64,000 nucleotides of DNA, taken from Pseudopyrenochaeta lycopersici. Taxonomy: Eukaryota > Ascomycota > Dothideomycetes > Pleosporales > Pseudopyrenochaetaceae. The notes below the pieces were generated by a model. The model was given only the letters and a program-made list of their open reading frames with translations. It made no database searches and was not told where the DNA came from. The stretch is from assembly GCA_003313425.1 (NCBI GenBank), contig NHZP01000031.1:186001-250000 (forward strand). Reading direction: 5' to 3'. Below, piece by piece: positions 39,304-51,358 of this stretch; the stretch's first letter is position 1, and every line of letters begins with the position of its first letter. Made by a program: the position numbers and the translations under genes.

Positions 39304-42020
39304 AGAGGGCACCAGGATAGGGCATTGGAGTATTCAGAGTGACGCTTCGAGTTGAACTTCACAAGTTTCTCCTTCAACGATTAATATAGCCCAGAGGATC
39401 ACAGAATGAGACAGCAGAGGGGCCAAAAGAAGTAGGTGGGCTCTCCACGAATCAAAGGTGGATTACTCACAAGAACTACAGAGCAGGGGACCCTCACAGA
39501 CACTGCCAGCCCCAAGGACGACATATGATGGCATATGATGGCTCGGTAGACTCTTCTCGCGAGCGGTTTACCACTGAACCAAGAGAACTCGACGCCCTTC
39601 TGAGGAGATGGAATGCTGCAAACCTACTTTGTATGTTGAGGCAAATAAGGCGAAGTGAAAGCCGCGAAGTAGAAGCCGCGAAGTCAAAGCCGCGGAGTCA
39701 AAGCCGCGATGGGAAGCCGAGACAAGCAGCGATAATATGGACTGACGATCAACAACACCAGCTAGCGCTGCAGCTCCTCCTGCAGCACCAAGCATGCATC
39801 TTATCACTAAACCGGATGCTTGTTCGGTCGTATCAAACAGGTAGCAAATTAGTTGGTAGAGAATGAATCACACACGAGAAGCGAAATGCATACTCTTGAA
39901 GACCAAGATCAAGATCAAGATTGTGTTGAGTTTACGAGGACCCAAATTGCACTTGACGTAACTTCGAATCTACAATACGACTTGTTAATCATCATGACTT
40001 ACAGATGCTTTAGTAATTTAATTTATTCGATCTCCCCAGCATCGGTGAAATGAGATTGATTAAAATCTAGGTTCTGCTGTCCATTGAATATTGTAACTGT
40101 ACCATTGAAACACGAGGCCTCAAAGACTATCACACTGGAAGCGGCATACAGAGAGCCAGACCTAGGATGGAGCGGTGTAGGAGCAGTGCAAGGATATGGT
40201 AGATATGCGGGGGACTTAATGATGAGGAGGTAAATCCTAGGAGAGTTTCAAGATAGCGTAGCCAATAGACATTCACATTGATGTAGATACCCTCCATCTC
40301 AATCCCCACCTTACTCAACTACACCCAAACGTCTCATCCAGTCCCCAAGCGTGCAAACACACCCAAAGCAGTTTAAACCTTTACAAACATGTCACCAGAC
40401 TGAATCCACATCTCGGTTCACATCTCCTCATTTGTATCTCAGTATGATCCAACGAACACCTTACTTATATACACCCCACCATGCTTCTCACATGCAATGA
40501 CTCCGACTCCGCAACTCACCAACGACCCAAAGCTCTCCCGTCACGGCACGTGCGCCAATCTGGTGTTTTGCAAGTGCACGAGAACAGGAAACACACGACA
40601 CCACATCACATCACACCACACGACAATGCATCACATCAGATAATGCAACCAGTGCATTACCCCCCTCCCGCAACCGAGCTACACAACCCAGTCGCCCCGT
40701 GAAGGTAACCTCACGTCCGACAATCCGCATGCTAGTCTCGGACCCCGGTACGCAAGGAGATGGGCGCGGACGGAGTGACCGCCAAGTGTAGCATCGTCGC
40801 CCGGCTTCCCCGCGAACCGGTCGTGGGGTTTTCACATGGGAGGCCGGAAATTATGCGAGTGTTGGGGAAAGGGATTAACGGGGGGGCGTAATACGAGGTT
40901 TGGCGATGCGGACCACGTCGACGGTGGTGGTGATGGAATGTTGAGGATTTCCACCAGCCTGGTGTCGGTGTTTGAATGTGAGGAAGTTGGTGGAAACGCT
41001 GATCGCGCTGTGGGTCCGGGTATGTATCTGTCGGAGCCAGCCCAAGTGGGCGCGAGGAAAATGATGTGACGGCCCTATAATAATAACGCTATGGATCACC
41101 TGCATCGAGCGTGGTGTGTGTGCAGGTTAGTCACGTCTGCAGAGCCTCTAGCAGCGCAGCCTCACTTGATCGATGTCATAAAAAACAAAGTACGTACCAG
41201 ACCTTGTACCTGGTACCTAGTAGCTGCTGTGCACGTCCGTTAAAGCAGCGGCGCAAACGCCCAAAAAGAGCACAGACACACTCATACGCACCCACACAGA
41301 CACACACTTCAAATCGTCTGGAAGATTAAAAGAGAAATGGCTCTCTATGCCGACTCAGTGGCCCAGTGAACATGTTCAGTTCACATCGGCGAATTTGTGA
41401 CGTGGGGCCGGGGTAGGCGAGCGTTGATTGGACATGGTGCTGACGATAATTAACGGGATTATTAGCTTGGTTAAAAAGGGAGAGAACTTGGACCCTTGGG
41501 GGGGGCGAAAGGAAAGCCCATCAGATTATGCAATTGGGCGACAATGCCCACAATTTCTTGGCTGAAAAGAGAAGGTGCCTTTGAAGGGTAATGTCACTAT
41601 CGTGGTCAAAGATTTCTTGGAGATGGTTTCGTTCGATTGTTGAGGTGGTGATAAGCTACTATACGACAAGGGGCAAACCCTCCCAGATGTGGCGCTGTCC
41701 CCGAGCCTGGCATCGCGATGATCACTATCTGCGACTCCTTTAGCAGCCGTGATGATCAATGTACCTGAAACATTAGCATACTGGTCAAGGGTGGCTACAT
41801 AGTGGTGGAAGACGCGTAGAAGAATCAAGAGGGGTCCGAGCTGGTAAGCACTTCCGACAGAGCCATAAAGCGGTAATTTGGTACGCGTTGCGGCGGCACG
41901 ATGCCGACGGAAATGATGTGCTAGGGGCTGTCCTGAAATTGCCCGACTTCAGCAAACGGCTTCCTTGCCGCTCCTGCTTCCCTGCATGGTTCGTGCTATG
42001 CTGTTCTTGACCAGTTCCTA
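39304..42020. other. 2.7-kb gene-poor interval
   Basis: No gene recognised on either strand. It contains a 14-bp-period tandem repeat (39651-39716), short AAGATC repeats near 39905, a CACATCACACC-rich low-complexity tract around 40590-40640 and several GTAC-rich inverted repeats near 41195-41220. The 3' UTRs of the DUF4385 gene and of the GMF gene should lie at its two ends. Confidence 0.4.
39651..39716. repeat. 14-bp-period tandem repeat (GCCGCGAAGTCAAA-like), about 4.5 copies
   Basis: Units start at 39661, 39675, 39689 and 39703 with one or a few changes each. The period is not a multiple of three and it lies within a 113-codon frame, which argues that the frame is not coding. Confidence 0.75.
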
Positions 42021-42669
42021 TCATGAATGCTCCTTTAGCTTCTGCTCAATCTCCTCCAGATCCTCTGCACTATCAATCTCAATGATCCGGTTGACCTCGC
42101 TTGTATTTCTCATGAGCTCCTTTGCACTAGCATACAGCATCTTCACCTCGCTGTTACACGTTATGGGGAGGTAGTACAGCATGACGTACGGGACCGACAG
42201 CCGACCAGAGTCCTACGAGGCATTAGCCACTGTCCTGATGGTGTACGCCGTGTTTGCAGGTCGTGTTGGAGAGCTCACCAGAGTCAACGGGTAGCTCAGG
42301 AGGACGAATCGTGGCGCATGGTCAGGCAGCTCGTCGGCGAGGCTTGGTACGTCAGAGTATACTTCGTCGTCTACAGGACGGATCTCAAGGGTCTTCTTGT
42401 CGATTTCGTCTGCCGTAACATGGCATCAGCCTCGTTCGCAATCGTGGCGGTGCCCCGCCATTGCGCAGCAGCGACATAGGGGAGTTACAATAGCGTACAA
42501 ATGACGGCCTGCGGGTCTTTGGCTCTGGAGGTGCCCAGGCGGAACTTCCGTAGCTTCGTCTTCGTCTCTTCGGAAAAAGTGTAGAGCCGCGCCTCGGAAG
42601 ACTACGCGGTGTCATCGTTAGCCCATCGCCCCTCAGACTCCTATGCAGCAAATGGCCGGAACTTGCCAT
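42021..42669 (-). CDS. GMF1: Glia maturation factor homologue (GMF / Aim7), ADF-homology domain
   Basis: An ADF-H protein that binds Arp2/3, debranches actin and inhibits nucleation. There are four exons: 42669-42667, 42601-42499, 42409-42279 and 42212-42021, giving 142 aa, the usual length. The first coding exon is just the ATG. The intron after it is GC-AG (ATG/GCAAGT...GGGCTAAC...GTAG), the only arrangement that keeps frame with SSEARLYTFSEETKTKLRKF. Later joins give AVIYEIDKKTLEIRPVD and LSYPLTLDSGRLSVPYVMLY. The conserved ELMRNTSEVNRIIEI segment forms the C-terminal actin/Arp-binding helix. It is divergent from the next gene, 239 bp apart. Confidence 0.9.
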
Positions 42670-42908
42670 GATGTTTGGCGATGCTAAGGTTCACAGCGGC
42701 GTTTCACGCGACCGGTCGTGATGTAGGGCTGAGGGGAGGTTGATGGCGCGAGACATGCTTAGTGGGGTTGGCGGGGACTCTGGAATTGGCGCTAGTGGGA
42801 TAGCCCGACCACTCGTCATGTCCAGTTGCACCCTCCTTTCTGGAAACCCTTCCCTTCACATGCGTCTGGCTGCCGGGTGACATTGCGTAACATTCTCTGT
42901 GGCGATCA

Positions 42909-44064
42909 ATGTTTGGGAGACTCAACCAAGTTGTTAGGCATCTCTCGCGCCCTCTACCTAATTTTGCGCACAGTTCCGCGTCCAGTTTGCGCCCATCGAT
43001 AACGTCATCAGTCATGGCCGGGACGGCTTCGACTCAGCAAAAGAGTCTTATCCACACAGCGGCATGCTTAATTATCGGAGATGAGGTTTTGGGAGGCAAG
43101 GTATGCAGGAGAATTACTCATGTTGTACTTGGTTTGGAGGCAATGAATGCTGACTTGAAACTAAGACAGTTGACACAAACTCGGCAAGTTACACGACTAC
43201 CAAGACAATTGCCTCGCAGCTAATGTTTCGCAGGCATACTTTGCTAAATTCTGCTTCTCATTGGGCATAAACCTACGCCGAATAGAAGTCATTGCAGATG
43301 ACGAGGGCGAGATTGTTGAAGCTGTGCGACGCATGTCCAAGAACTACGACTTGGTGGTGACTTCCGGAGGAATCGGCCCTACGTGAGCTGAGCGCCCCCT
43401 TTCGCTACACAATAGCCACTGACATGTGTGGTGTCCCAGGCACGACGACATCACCTACCAGTCCATAGCCAATGCGTTTGGACTGCAATTGCAGCTGCAT
43501 GAGGCTGCCTATGAGCGCATGAAGCGGCTTTCCAAGCCGCACAAGTCACAGCCAAACTTTGACTGGAATGTCGAGTCTGCAGCGCTCACGGCAAAGAAGC
43601 GCATGGTTGAGTTGCCGTTGGACAAGTCAGTTGCTGATGAGGATCAAGTCATTTTTGTCAGCGATGCACTCTGGGTTCCAGTTAGCTGTGTGAATGGAAA
43701 CGTGCATATCCTTCCAGGGGTGCCTCGGCTCTTTGAGGCGATGCTGGACGGCCTCAAACCCCGCATCTTACCACGGTTGACGGATCCAGAGGGCAAAGGA
43801 GTGCTGCGCATCCTCATTTCAACACCATTGGCGGAGAGTGCCGTGGCTGGGTACCTTACTGAGCTTGCCGCCAAAGCAGAGCCAAAGGGTGTGAAGGTGG
43901 GCAGCTACCCCAGGTGGGGAAAGGATCACAATACAGTCACGCTCGTTGGCCGAGATGGCGAGTTCATGGAGAGCTTGGTGCCTGAGGTTGAAGCGGCGGT
44001 TCAGGGGCGGCGCGTAGCTGTCGAAGGGGAAGACGACGGAGAGACGTCTGACAAAGACACGTAG
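42909..44064 (+). CDS. MoaB/Mog (molybdopterin-binding, CinA N-terminal-like) domain protein
   Basis: There are four exons: 42909-43100, 43166-43183 (18 nt), 43234-43382 and 43440-44064, giving 327 aa. Exon 2 encodes only TVDTNS. The intron after it is GC-AG (TCG/GCAAGT...TTTCGCAG/GCA), the only frame-keeping choice. Joined motifs: CLIIGDEVLGGKTVDTNS, then AYFAKFCFSLG, TSGGIGPTHDDITYQSIA, and VHILPGVPRLFEAML. These are the MoCF-binding fold marks shared with CinA and the N-terminal part of human FLAD1. The N-terminal ~40 residues are basic and Ser-rich, possibly a mitochondrial presequence. Members act on FAD or nucleotide pyrophosphates; the activity here is inference. Confidence 0.85.
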
Positions 44065-45240
44065 CGAGCGGCTGAGATGTGATTATTTTGTCTCGCATGG
44101 CGCTGCTGTATATATTGAACGGACTAGAGGGCACGATGCAGGAGAAGACATGTGGTCAGAATAGCAAAGGGAGAGGACGGTGTTGGGGAGCTCTAATAGG
44201 TGTTTTTGGCATTGGTGGCATGCTTCTAGGGTGCTTCTCGAAAGCGCGCCGTGTCCCACAAGCCTAATCCTCGTCGGGCAATATGCGGACGGGATAACGC
44301 GATTGCTGGAGGAGTGGCTCTGGAGGTGAGACGTGCATGAGGGGGGATTGCTTTTTTTGACATTTCCAATTGAAGCACTGTCACTGCGTATTCGTCCCGT
44401 CTGGTGGGCGCCCTATCCATATTGGACGGTGGCGTGGGCTCCGTGGCATCCAATACTGCGGCGAGGCGAGGTGCCAGGCTGCGCGCACCCGCATGCGAAA
44501 GGGCAGCAAAGGCATCGGCCCAGCGGTTTGCAGTGGACGCTGCAGGATGCACTCCGTGCCACATGGGAGCGGGCGCTGGGATCGCAGAGAGAGCGCCCGA
44601 GAATGGCCGGGCATGCGGTGCAGAATATCCTCGCACGCCGCTTTAACCGCTCGGGGGGGGGGGAGGTGGGCAGGTCGCGGTTTGCATGGCCAGGAGCAGC
44701 GGGCAGCGTGTCAGCGGCCGCAACGTCTCAATGCACGCGGGCGACCTGGCCTCGCAGCGGACAGACGCCGGGCGTCGCCCAGGGTGGTGGGGACGGCTGC
44801 TGTTCGTGGGCAGACGTCTTTCGATGGGAGCCGTGGCCGCATAATGCACAGCGCTAACAACCAGTGGGTGCGCCGAATCAGAGCCCTTGCTAGCCCTGAG
44901 CGCCCCCAGACAAGCTAGACAGGCGTTTTTGCTTGCCAAAGATGAACCTTCTCCCATCCGCTTCTATCTCAACGTCTCTCTCCTGGCCCAACTGTTCTGC
45001 GTCTGCCAACCTGCCCGTCTTCACCATCACCGCGACCTGCAATTGCGCATTCTGCACCGCGCGTCGCATCGCCACCGGCCTGCCTCCCTTGTTCGCCGCC
45101 TTCGACCGCCCCGTCGCCCTTCCGCCGCCACCCTCCCACAACCCCCCCAGTCGCCCTTGTCTGGAGGAGCTCGTCTGTAGCAAGACACCAAGCACCCATC
45201 CATCGCCCATCACGCTTCCGGGCCCTCCCTCGCATCCACA
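44065..45240. other. GC-rich intergenic / RAS 5' region
   Basis: Open frames of 70-180 codons overlap on both strands because the sequence is GC-rich, but none shows a family signal. An 11-G tract occurs at 44653-44663. The last 250 bp are very C-rich with CCATC/CCACC stretches, typical of a strong fungal promoter and leader. Confidence 0.45.
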
Positions 45241-46040
45241 ATGGCATCCAAGGTGCGTCCCCGCCCTGGGCCTGCCCGCTGCCTCTGCTAACCCGCTGCA
45301 GTTCCTTCGAGAGTACAAGCTAGTCGTAGTCGGCGGCGGCGGAGTTGGAAAGTCGTGCCTGACCATCCAGCTGATCCAGAGCCACTTCGTCGACGAGTAC
45401 GACCCGACTATTGAGGGTGAGTTTCCTGCCCCGACGTTTGCTGTACCACGGCCTAACCGCGGCTAGACTCGTACCGCAAGCAGTGTGTCATCGACGACGA
45501 GGTCGCCCTGCTCGATGTCCTCGATACCGCGGGCCAGGAGGAGTACTCGGCGATGCGCGAGCAGTACATGCGGACCGGCGAGGGCTTCCTGCTCGTCTAC
45601 TCAATAACCGACAGGCAGAGCTTCGAGGAGATTATGACCTTCCAGCAGCAGATTCTCAGAGTCAAGGACAAGGACTACTTCCCCATGATTGTCGTTGGCA
45701 ACAAGTGCGATCTCGATGGCGAGAGGCAAGTGTCGACACAAGGTGCGTCAACTGTCTCAATCCCGTGCCCCTTGTGCCCCCCCATGCTAATTCGCCGCCG
45801 ACAGAGGGCCAGAACCTCGCACGACAGTTTGACTGCAAATTCATCGAGACATCCGCCAAGTCGCGCATCAACGTCGACAACGCCTTCTACGATATTGTCC
45901 GGGAGATCCGCAGATACAACAAGGAGATGTCATCATACACAGGCGCCCCTTCGGGCGACCGAGGCCAAAATGGCATCGGCAAGATGGGCGTCGAGGAAGA
46001 TTCAGAGAAGAAGGGCTGCTGTGGCTGCGTAGTAATGTAA
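45241..46040 (+). CDS. RAS1: Ras small GTPase
   Basis: Plasma-membrane GTP switch controlling growth, polarity and cAMP/MAPK signalling. There are four exons: 45241-45252 (12 nt), 45302-45416, 45467-45742 and 45805-46040, with introns of 49, 50 and 62 nt, giving 212 aa. The G boxes are complete: GGGGVGKS (15-22), YDPTIEDSYRKQ effector loop (completed by junction 2), [19 protein letters not shown] and ETSAK. Position 16, equivalent to mammalian Gly12, is Gly. The hypervariable tail ends CCGCVVM, a CaaX box with upstream Cys residues for palmitoylation. This is a true Ras rather than Rheb, Rap or Rho. Confidence 0.97.
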
Positions 46041-48801
46041 AGAGCTGGCCCCACCTGTTGTCGCTGTTGTGCACGCTATGAGGACAAAAAGATACCTATT
46101 TTAACACTCCACATCTACCTTCACACCGCTCGATTTCGGTACCGGTAACCCCCCGCCCGCCCTGGCCATTGGCGGTGCCGCCGAGGGCCAAGAAGAGACG
46201 GCATGCGATACCATTGGCATGCACTTCTTTTGTTTTTAAAACTTTGCTCTCGGTCTGCCAATCCGACCGCTCTTTCCCTTCGACAACTTTCGTTTGGGCT
46301 CGCCTCTGAGGCTCGGTGTTGATCAACGGATTTATTTCTGCTGGACGCGCCTCGGAACAAATCTTCTTTACTACTCCCCGGTATCGATCCAAGTTTTTCC
46401 CTATTTTTGGCGGCGCTGCTCCATATCCGCGTATCTATCTAGACTCATCTCTTTGTGGCATATCGATCGGTACATTGTATTTCCTTGCCGCCAGCGATCT
46501 CTGGCATGCCATACGAGGTAGCATGTGGCATGTTTTTCAGGAATGTCAAAAGATCTCATTTTTCTCCTATCTTTGCTAGGCTTTCTTTTTTTTTTGTTTC
46601 ACGACTTATTCTAACCCTATTTAACTTCTATGAACATAATTCATCTCTCCTCTTACCACGCTACTATAATACTTGTCCCTTTCTTGATACTTCGTAAGAC
46701 TTGAACAGTACGGTTAGCAGTATGGTCAACAGCATGATCATCAGTACGATTGACAGAACGATCAACAGCACGATTAACAGTATTGCAAATACAACCCGCG
46801 CTTCGAAATCAAGAATGCATCAGACCCCGCATTAGCACCTCCAGCCAAGTCGACCTGATGCAATTCGGTCCCGGCACCGGCAATGCATTTTGACCGAGCC
46901 AAGCTAGAGCGATTGACTTACAATGATCGCCAGATCTGAAGTCGTATGGGCGACCATTTTCCATGCATACTTTGAGCCCGCCAACTGCAATTGGACGCAG
47001 CTACTAATAACATTACGCTACGCATGCACGGCCCTTTAGATACGTACCTTCGGTAGGGTGTGAAAGTGGGGAAATCGGGTGCAAGAAGAAAAACCGGCAT
47101 TGGCGTACATTTTGCACGCATGTGTAACTGATACAACGCTAAAGTAGGAGACCCAATGACCGTATAAAAGCCGGAATATTCAAATAATGAAACAGACTTG
47201 TCGATCTTGTGGTTTGCTGCACTCCCGAGCAAGGTACCGGAGCCCGATGGGCCGTTCTTGCCGTTCGATGACACGTGCGGCCCGAACTGGGAGTTGCACA
47301 TCAACACTACATTTGACAATTCTCCCTTTGTCCTCTGGCGATCCTTTCGCCTCATCTTGCCTGGATGCCACTAACCTCACCTTTTTACACATTTCTGAAC
47401 CAGAAAGCCTCTCCAAATCGTATCCTATTGCTGGAAATCAAATGATGCACCAATCCGCTGCAGTTTAGGCTATTCGAGACATTCGGTCGAATGAGATGCA
47501 TTCGTCTTCGCTTACCCACACAATGTGTTATTACGACGGGAGCGAATTACTGATCGGTATGGCGCACTGCTCGTCTGCTGTCGCTGTGTGCGTCTGGATG
47601 GCTGTTGCGGCCCGTGACATTATCGCATGCATATGGTTATGCAGAGGAGGCCGAATATGCGGCCGCACCCAATTCTACCTTGCTGTTGGGCGATCCCCGC
47701 GCTGGAAAAAGATAATTTCAAGTCTATGGATGTTGTTTTTTCGGTTCCATCGTCTGATCAACTGCCAGCATTCGATTTATCAGATGCAATGCGACGTGGA
47801 AACGACCCACTGGTTGAAACATTGGATTGCTGCGCACTATGGCGCTAGCTGACCGTTTCCCCATCCGTGCGCTTTCCGCGCGTGAAGGTCCACATGTTCG
47901 CACCTTCTCGCAACCACAAAGAACGCTCCAATTTGCCGTCTTTTCATTTTACCCGCGTCAGGAGGGCATCTTGGTGGCTACACGAGCGCGAAGCGGTGTA
48001 GGGCTGACATCCATTCCATTGGGATAAAACGCTGGACCATATGCATGGTCGCGTACCCTGGATAAATTCCGAATAAAGAGCAACAAGCCTGGCGAGGAGG
48101 TCTGGACAAAGACTAGCATAAAGATCGGCATTGCCTGCGTTGGTTTCGCAACGCGAACAGGCGATTATCGAACCATCTTCTGGACTCACACACGTCGCCT
48201 TTCTGCACATGGACATGCTGCAAGTGTTTCAAGGTTGATCCCGAACCAATGTCCTTAACCGCAGTTCTGCCAGCTTGCAACCTTCTTCGTTCAGTATCAA
48301 ATCCGAAACCTCACTGCCGACGTTAAGGCGACGCCGATACGGACGCTGATCAGAAACACTGCAATACATCTGAGGCGTTAGCCTCCTGCCCGCCCCATAC
48401 CACCGGCGTCCAAGTGGTGGCAAACGGCTGCAGGTCCTGCGAAAGAAAACGTGGCAGCCTCCCGTTACCCTGCAGTTTTATCGGTCGGCTTAACGCTGTT
48501 CTCCACGTTCTTTAAAGTGGAGAATCGACGTGGCGACGAGCGGGAACATGGTTTGGGGCCGAAAGAACGGCTGAGATCTGCAGCTCACGTGGTATCAGTA
48601 CGGCTGAGGGTAGGTATGGCTGATGACGTGCATTTTATGCATGACAAAGGTACCCTTGTACTTAGGAACATCAACTTGCATTCATCATCAGGCTGAAAAT
48701 AGGAGGAAGTTACAGTCATTATTTTTGTCTGCTCATTCTGAGATTGCAACGCCGTGTTTATTTCCACTCGCAAATCGTTATGCCTCTTCATCTGGCATCT
48801 T
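46041..48801. other. 2.8-kb gene-poor interval downstream of RAS
   Basis: No gene recognised. It contains a T-run (about 46588-46600), the 12-bp minisatellite at 46706-46789 and scattered short frames of up to 145 codons without family signal. The RAS 3' UTR lies at its left end. Confidence 0.4.
46706..46789. repeat. 12-bp minisatellite, seven degenerate CAGnACGnTnAn units
   Basis: Seven consecutive 12-mers start with CAG (CAGTACGGTTAG, CAGTATGGTCAA, CAGCATGATCAT, CAGTACGATTGA and so on). The divergence between units is mostly transitions. No coding frame is evident. Confidence 0.75.
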
Positions 48802-50130
48802 TCAACGCCGGCGTCCCATTTCACAATAGGCCACTACAGGACCAATCGGTGGAGAAGGCTGCGGTGGATGCGGTTCTTGAAGAAACAGTTTCTGCTGCTG
48901 TCCTTTTTCATCGTTGCGCATATACCCAGTCACGCCCTTCTCTCCATCCTCGACCCAAACTACTTCGCCCGTGTCCTCGCAGAACCATGACTTCTCCCCA
49001 ATTCTGGCAACCTCATCACGATTGAAGTCCCGCTGTCCCATAGAATCTTGTCTTCCCCCAGAATCTTGTCCTGGTATTGGCACACTCCAATATCTCAGCC
49101 CTGTATGCTCCAATACTATCCCCTCATCCTCCTTTCCCTTCCCTAGCCTCTCTTCAACCTCCAAATGCCACTCCCCCTTCTCCTCGTCCATCCAATCCCC
49201 AACTTTGAACCAATTCTCTTCTTCCCTCCCTTCTGACTCGTACTCTCCACACGGATGCATCGTGTGCTCACTAACCCACCAATACTGACTTTCCCGATAC
49301 TGTTCACTCGGCCACTGCTCCCCTGGCTTCGGTGGCGCCAGTACGCCCAGCCGTCTGCACATATGCCAACAAAGAAACACCAACGCCCGCTGCAGCCGCG
49401 GGTACATGCGAAACATCGGCGCTATATACGGCAGCTTGCTCTCCTCCGCCCCATGCGCTACAGTTAGCTTCAATCGCGGAACAGAAATATGCACCCGTTT
49501 GAACGCCGTGCCCAACGTCCGCAGAGACACTGCCCCGAGGCTAATCAACACCGGCCTCGCGCACCGCTCCAGCCCCGTCACATCGAGCTTCAAGTACAGA
49601 CTCTCTACCGCTGGCAAGAACTCGCACACCTTGACCTTCGCATCCTGCGGCAACACAGCCTCGTCGTGCCGGCCCAGCCCTTCCGTCAACTTCATGCACA
49701 GATTCGCGCCCCCGATGCTGTTTTCGAGCTTGTTGCTCGTCTGCGCGAGTCGCAGGTGGAAACTCAGATGCCGGATCCGCGGCACGAGTAGAGCTTCCCG
49801 CGTGATAGCCAGCGGAGCTTTTGCGCTTGTCCAGCAGGAATAATGGGTAGCGATGCGTGTGCATATTCCGCGTTTCGAGAACTGATCCAGGCCTTCTGCT
49901 AGGATTTGTTTGCACGCCAGGAGCCAGCGGGTGCGAGTGGTGGGAGTCGCTGTGCTGGGGTCCGGGGTGCTGGTTTTGATGGCGTCGTCCGGGTGGTACT
50001 GGTTCGCTTCTAGATAGGCTACCGTGATGACGTGGTTATATTTCAAGACATGTAACTCTGTGCCTTCTAATGCTAAATCCCATATGCGATCGCGCAGCTC
50101 ACGGGGTAGGTTGAGGAGGGGGGAGTTCAT
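48802..50130 (-). CDS. fungal hypothetical protein with LPRELRDRIW N-terminal motif
   Basis: Intronless, 442 aa from the ATG at 50130; an upstream in-frame GTG is not used. The N-terminus NSPLLNLPRELRDRIWDLAL is the F-box-like / 2EXR-type motif at the start of many expanded fungal proteins of unknown function. It is followed by RWLLACKQILAEGLDQF, a leucine-rich middle part (IRHLSFHLRL, VESLYLKLDV) and an acidic, low-complexity C-terminal third. It is probably a scaffold or ubiquitin-ligase-related protein; no enzymatic motif is seen. Confidence 0.72.
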   Translation of the reverse strand: MNSPLLNLPRELRDRIWDLALEGTELHVLKYNHVITVAYLEANQYHPDDAIKTSTPDPSTATPTTRTRWLLACKQILAEGLDQFSKRGICTRIATHYSCWTSAKAPLAITREALLVPRIRHLSFHLRLAQTSNKLENSIGGANLCMKLTEGLGRHDEAVLPQDAKVKVCEFLPAVESLYLKLDVTGLERCARPVLISLGAVSLRTLGTAFKRVHISVPRLKLTVAHGAEESKLPYIAPMFRMYPRLQRALVFLCWHMCRRLGVLAPPKPGEQWPSEQYRESQYWWVSEHTMHPCGEYESEGREEENWFKVGDWMDEEKGEWHLEVEERLGKGKEDEGIVLEHTGLRYWSVPIPGQDSGGRQDSMGQRDFNRDEVARIGEKSWFCEDTGEVVWVEDGEKGVTGYMRNDEKGQQQKLFLQEPHPPQPSPPIGPVVAYCEMGRRR

Positions 50131-51358
50131 GGTTGGTTTGACCAGGATTTCTGCACAGCTCGTGCTGGATTCGTGTGACGTTAAGTACACGAGAGATTTC
50201 GAAATGTGTCCAGATATTTGTTGAGTGGATGTGATGCCTGGACTTGCGAAGGAAGATGCGATGTAAGCATAGTAAGGCGACCAATTTCTCGCCTAGTTTA
50301 GCGTGACAACATAGGTAATTTTTCCTGTCTATGCTCAACCAGGTTTCAAACTGTTGCCTTGTATCTTTTTCTGGGTCAGAGGCCGAAAGGGTAAATGCTA
50401 GATCTGTTGATTTGAAGAATTGAGTCCGTTTCAGTCCTCACGTTGTAGTTCTCGACGTTGTGCTTCTTCTAACATTTCCCATCCTAGTCTAGTCCAACGT
50501 CGCGCTCTAGTATACACAACACCCCGTCCCAACCCGATCCAGGATTCCGAGAGCAAATTCTGTCAATGATTACTAGTTGCATCATCCCCGTCCTTCGCAA
50601 TCAAAGACACTGCTCTACCGAGATCCTCCACGCGATTCATGAAGGCTTCCACTGAATTCCGTGCAACGTATCATCTTGCAACGGCTATTCGCATTTGGCA
50701 TCGAGTGTAGTTAGGTTCCATTTCCTGGGCCAAATTGAAAGGCTTTCCAATTCTGTCTGTTGACATCCTGCAAACTGGCCCCACAGTATTCTGTAGTGTA
50801 AGACTGCAGGATTGTGTCTATGCTGCGAGGCTAGATTGGTTACGTCACCTCTTCGAGCATCATTCAATGTTTTCAATGGCCAGTATAAAATAAATGACAT
50901 TTCAGTCTTAGGGTCCATTGATTCGGTCGTCGTATCATGCACATCGATCCGAATAGCCATATTCAAATGTTCGAAATGGGTCAAACGATATCATTCATGC
51001 TGATTAAACCCGTTTGCGATATGATGAATTTTTATCGAATTGAAAGGTACAAACGGGTACCTCCGTAGTCATTCTTGGGGTATAGGTGAAAATCTTGAGG
51101 CTGAGCAAACGCTTCAGAGCACAGAGGACTCTCGAAAAGATGCAAAGAACTACTATAGAATCATGGATATCAGATAAATTCAGAGAAGATACAGTAAGAA
51201 ACATTAGCGAGAACTCCGACATTTGCTAAAGATTGCATCACATGTGGAAAGTTCCGCGCGAATCTTTCGTTCATATTAATGAGAGAATTGGCAAGACAGG
51301 AACGAGGCAGACAGAATTGTGCGATACACACCATCGGCTCTTGTGCAGTAGCATAAAC
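50131..51358. other. intergenic region, no gene recognised
   Basis: 1.2 kb with frames up to 99 codons only, none with a family signal; it ends in the 3' flank of the PTR2 gene. Confidence 0.4.

Noticed and set aside
39525..39866. 113-codon frame starting with ATG
   Set aside because: Runs through a 14-bp tandem repeat whose period would break the frame when copies change; no family signal.
44226..44957. Several 70-180-codon frames on both strands
   Set aside because: GC-rich DNA keeps all frames open; no family signal, and the frames overlap each other and the RAS promoter.
46918..47355. 145-codon minus-strand frame
   Set aside because: No motif, no splice-supported extension and unremarkable composition.
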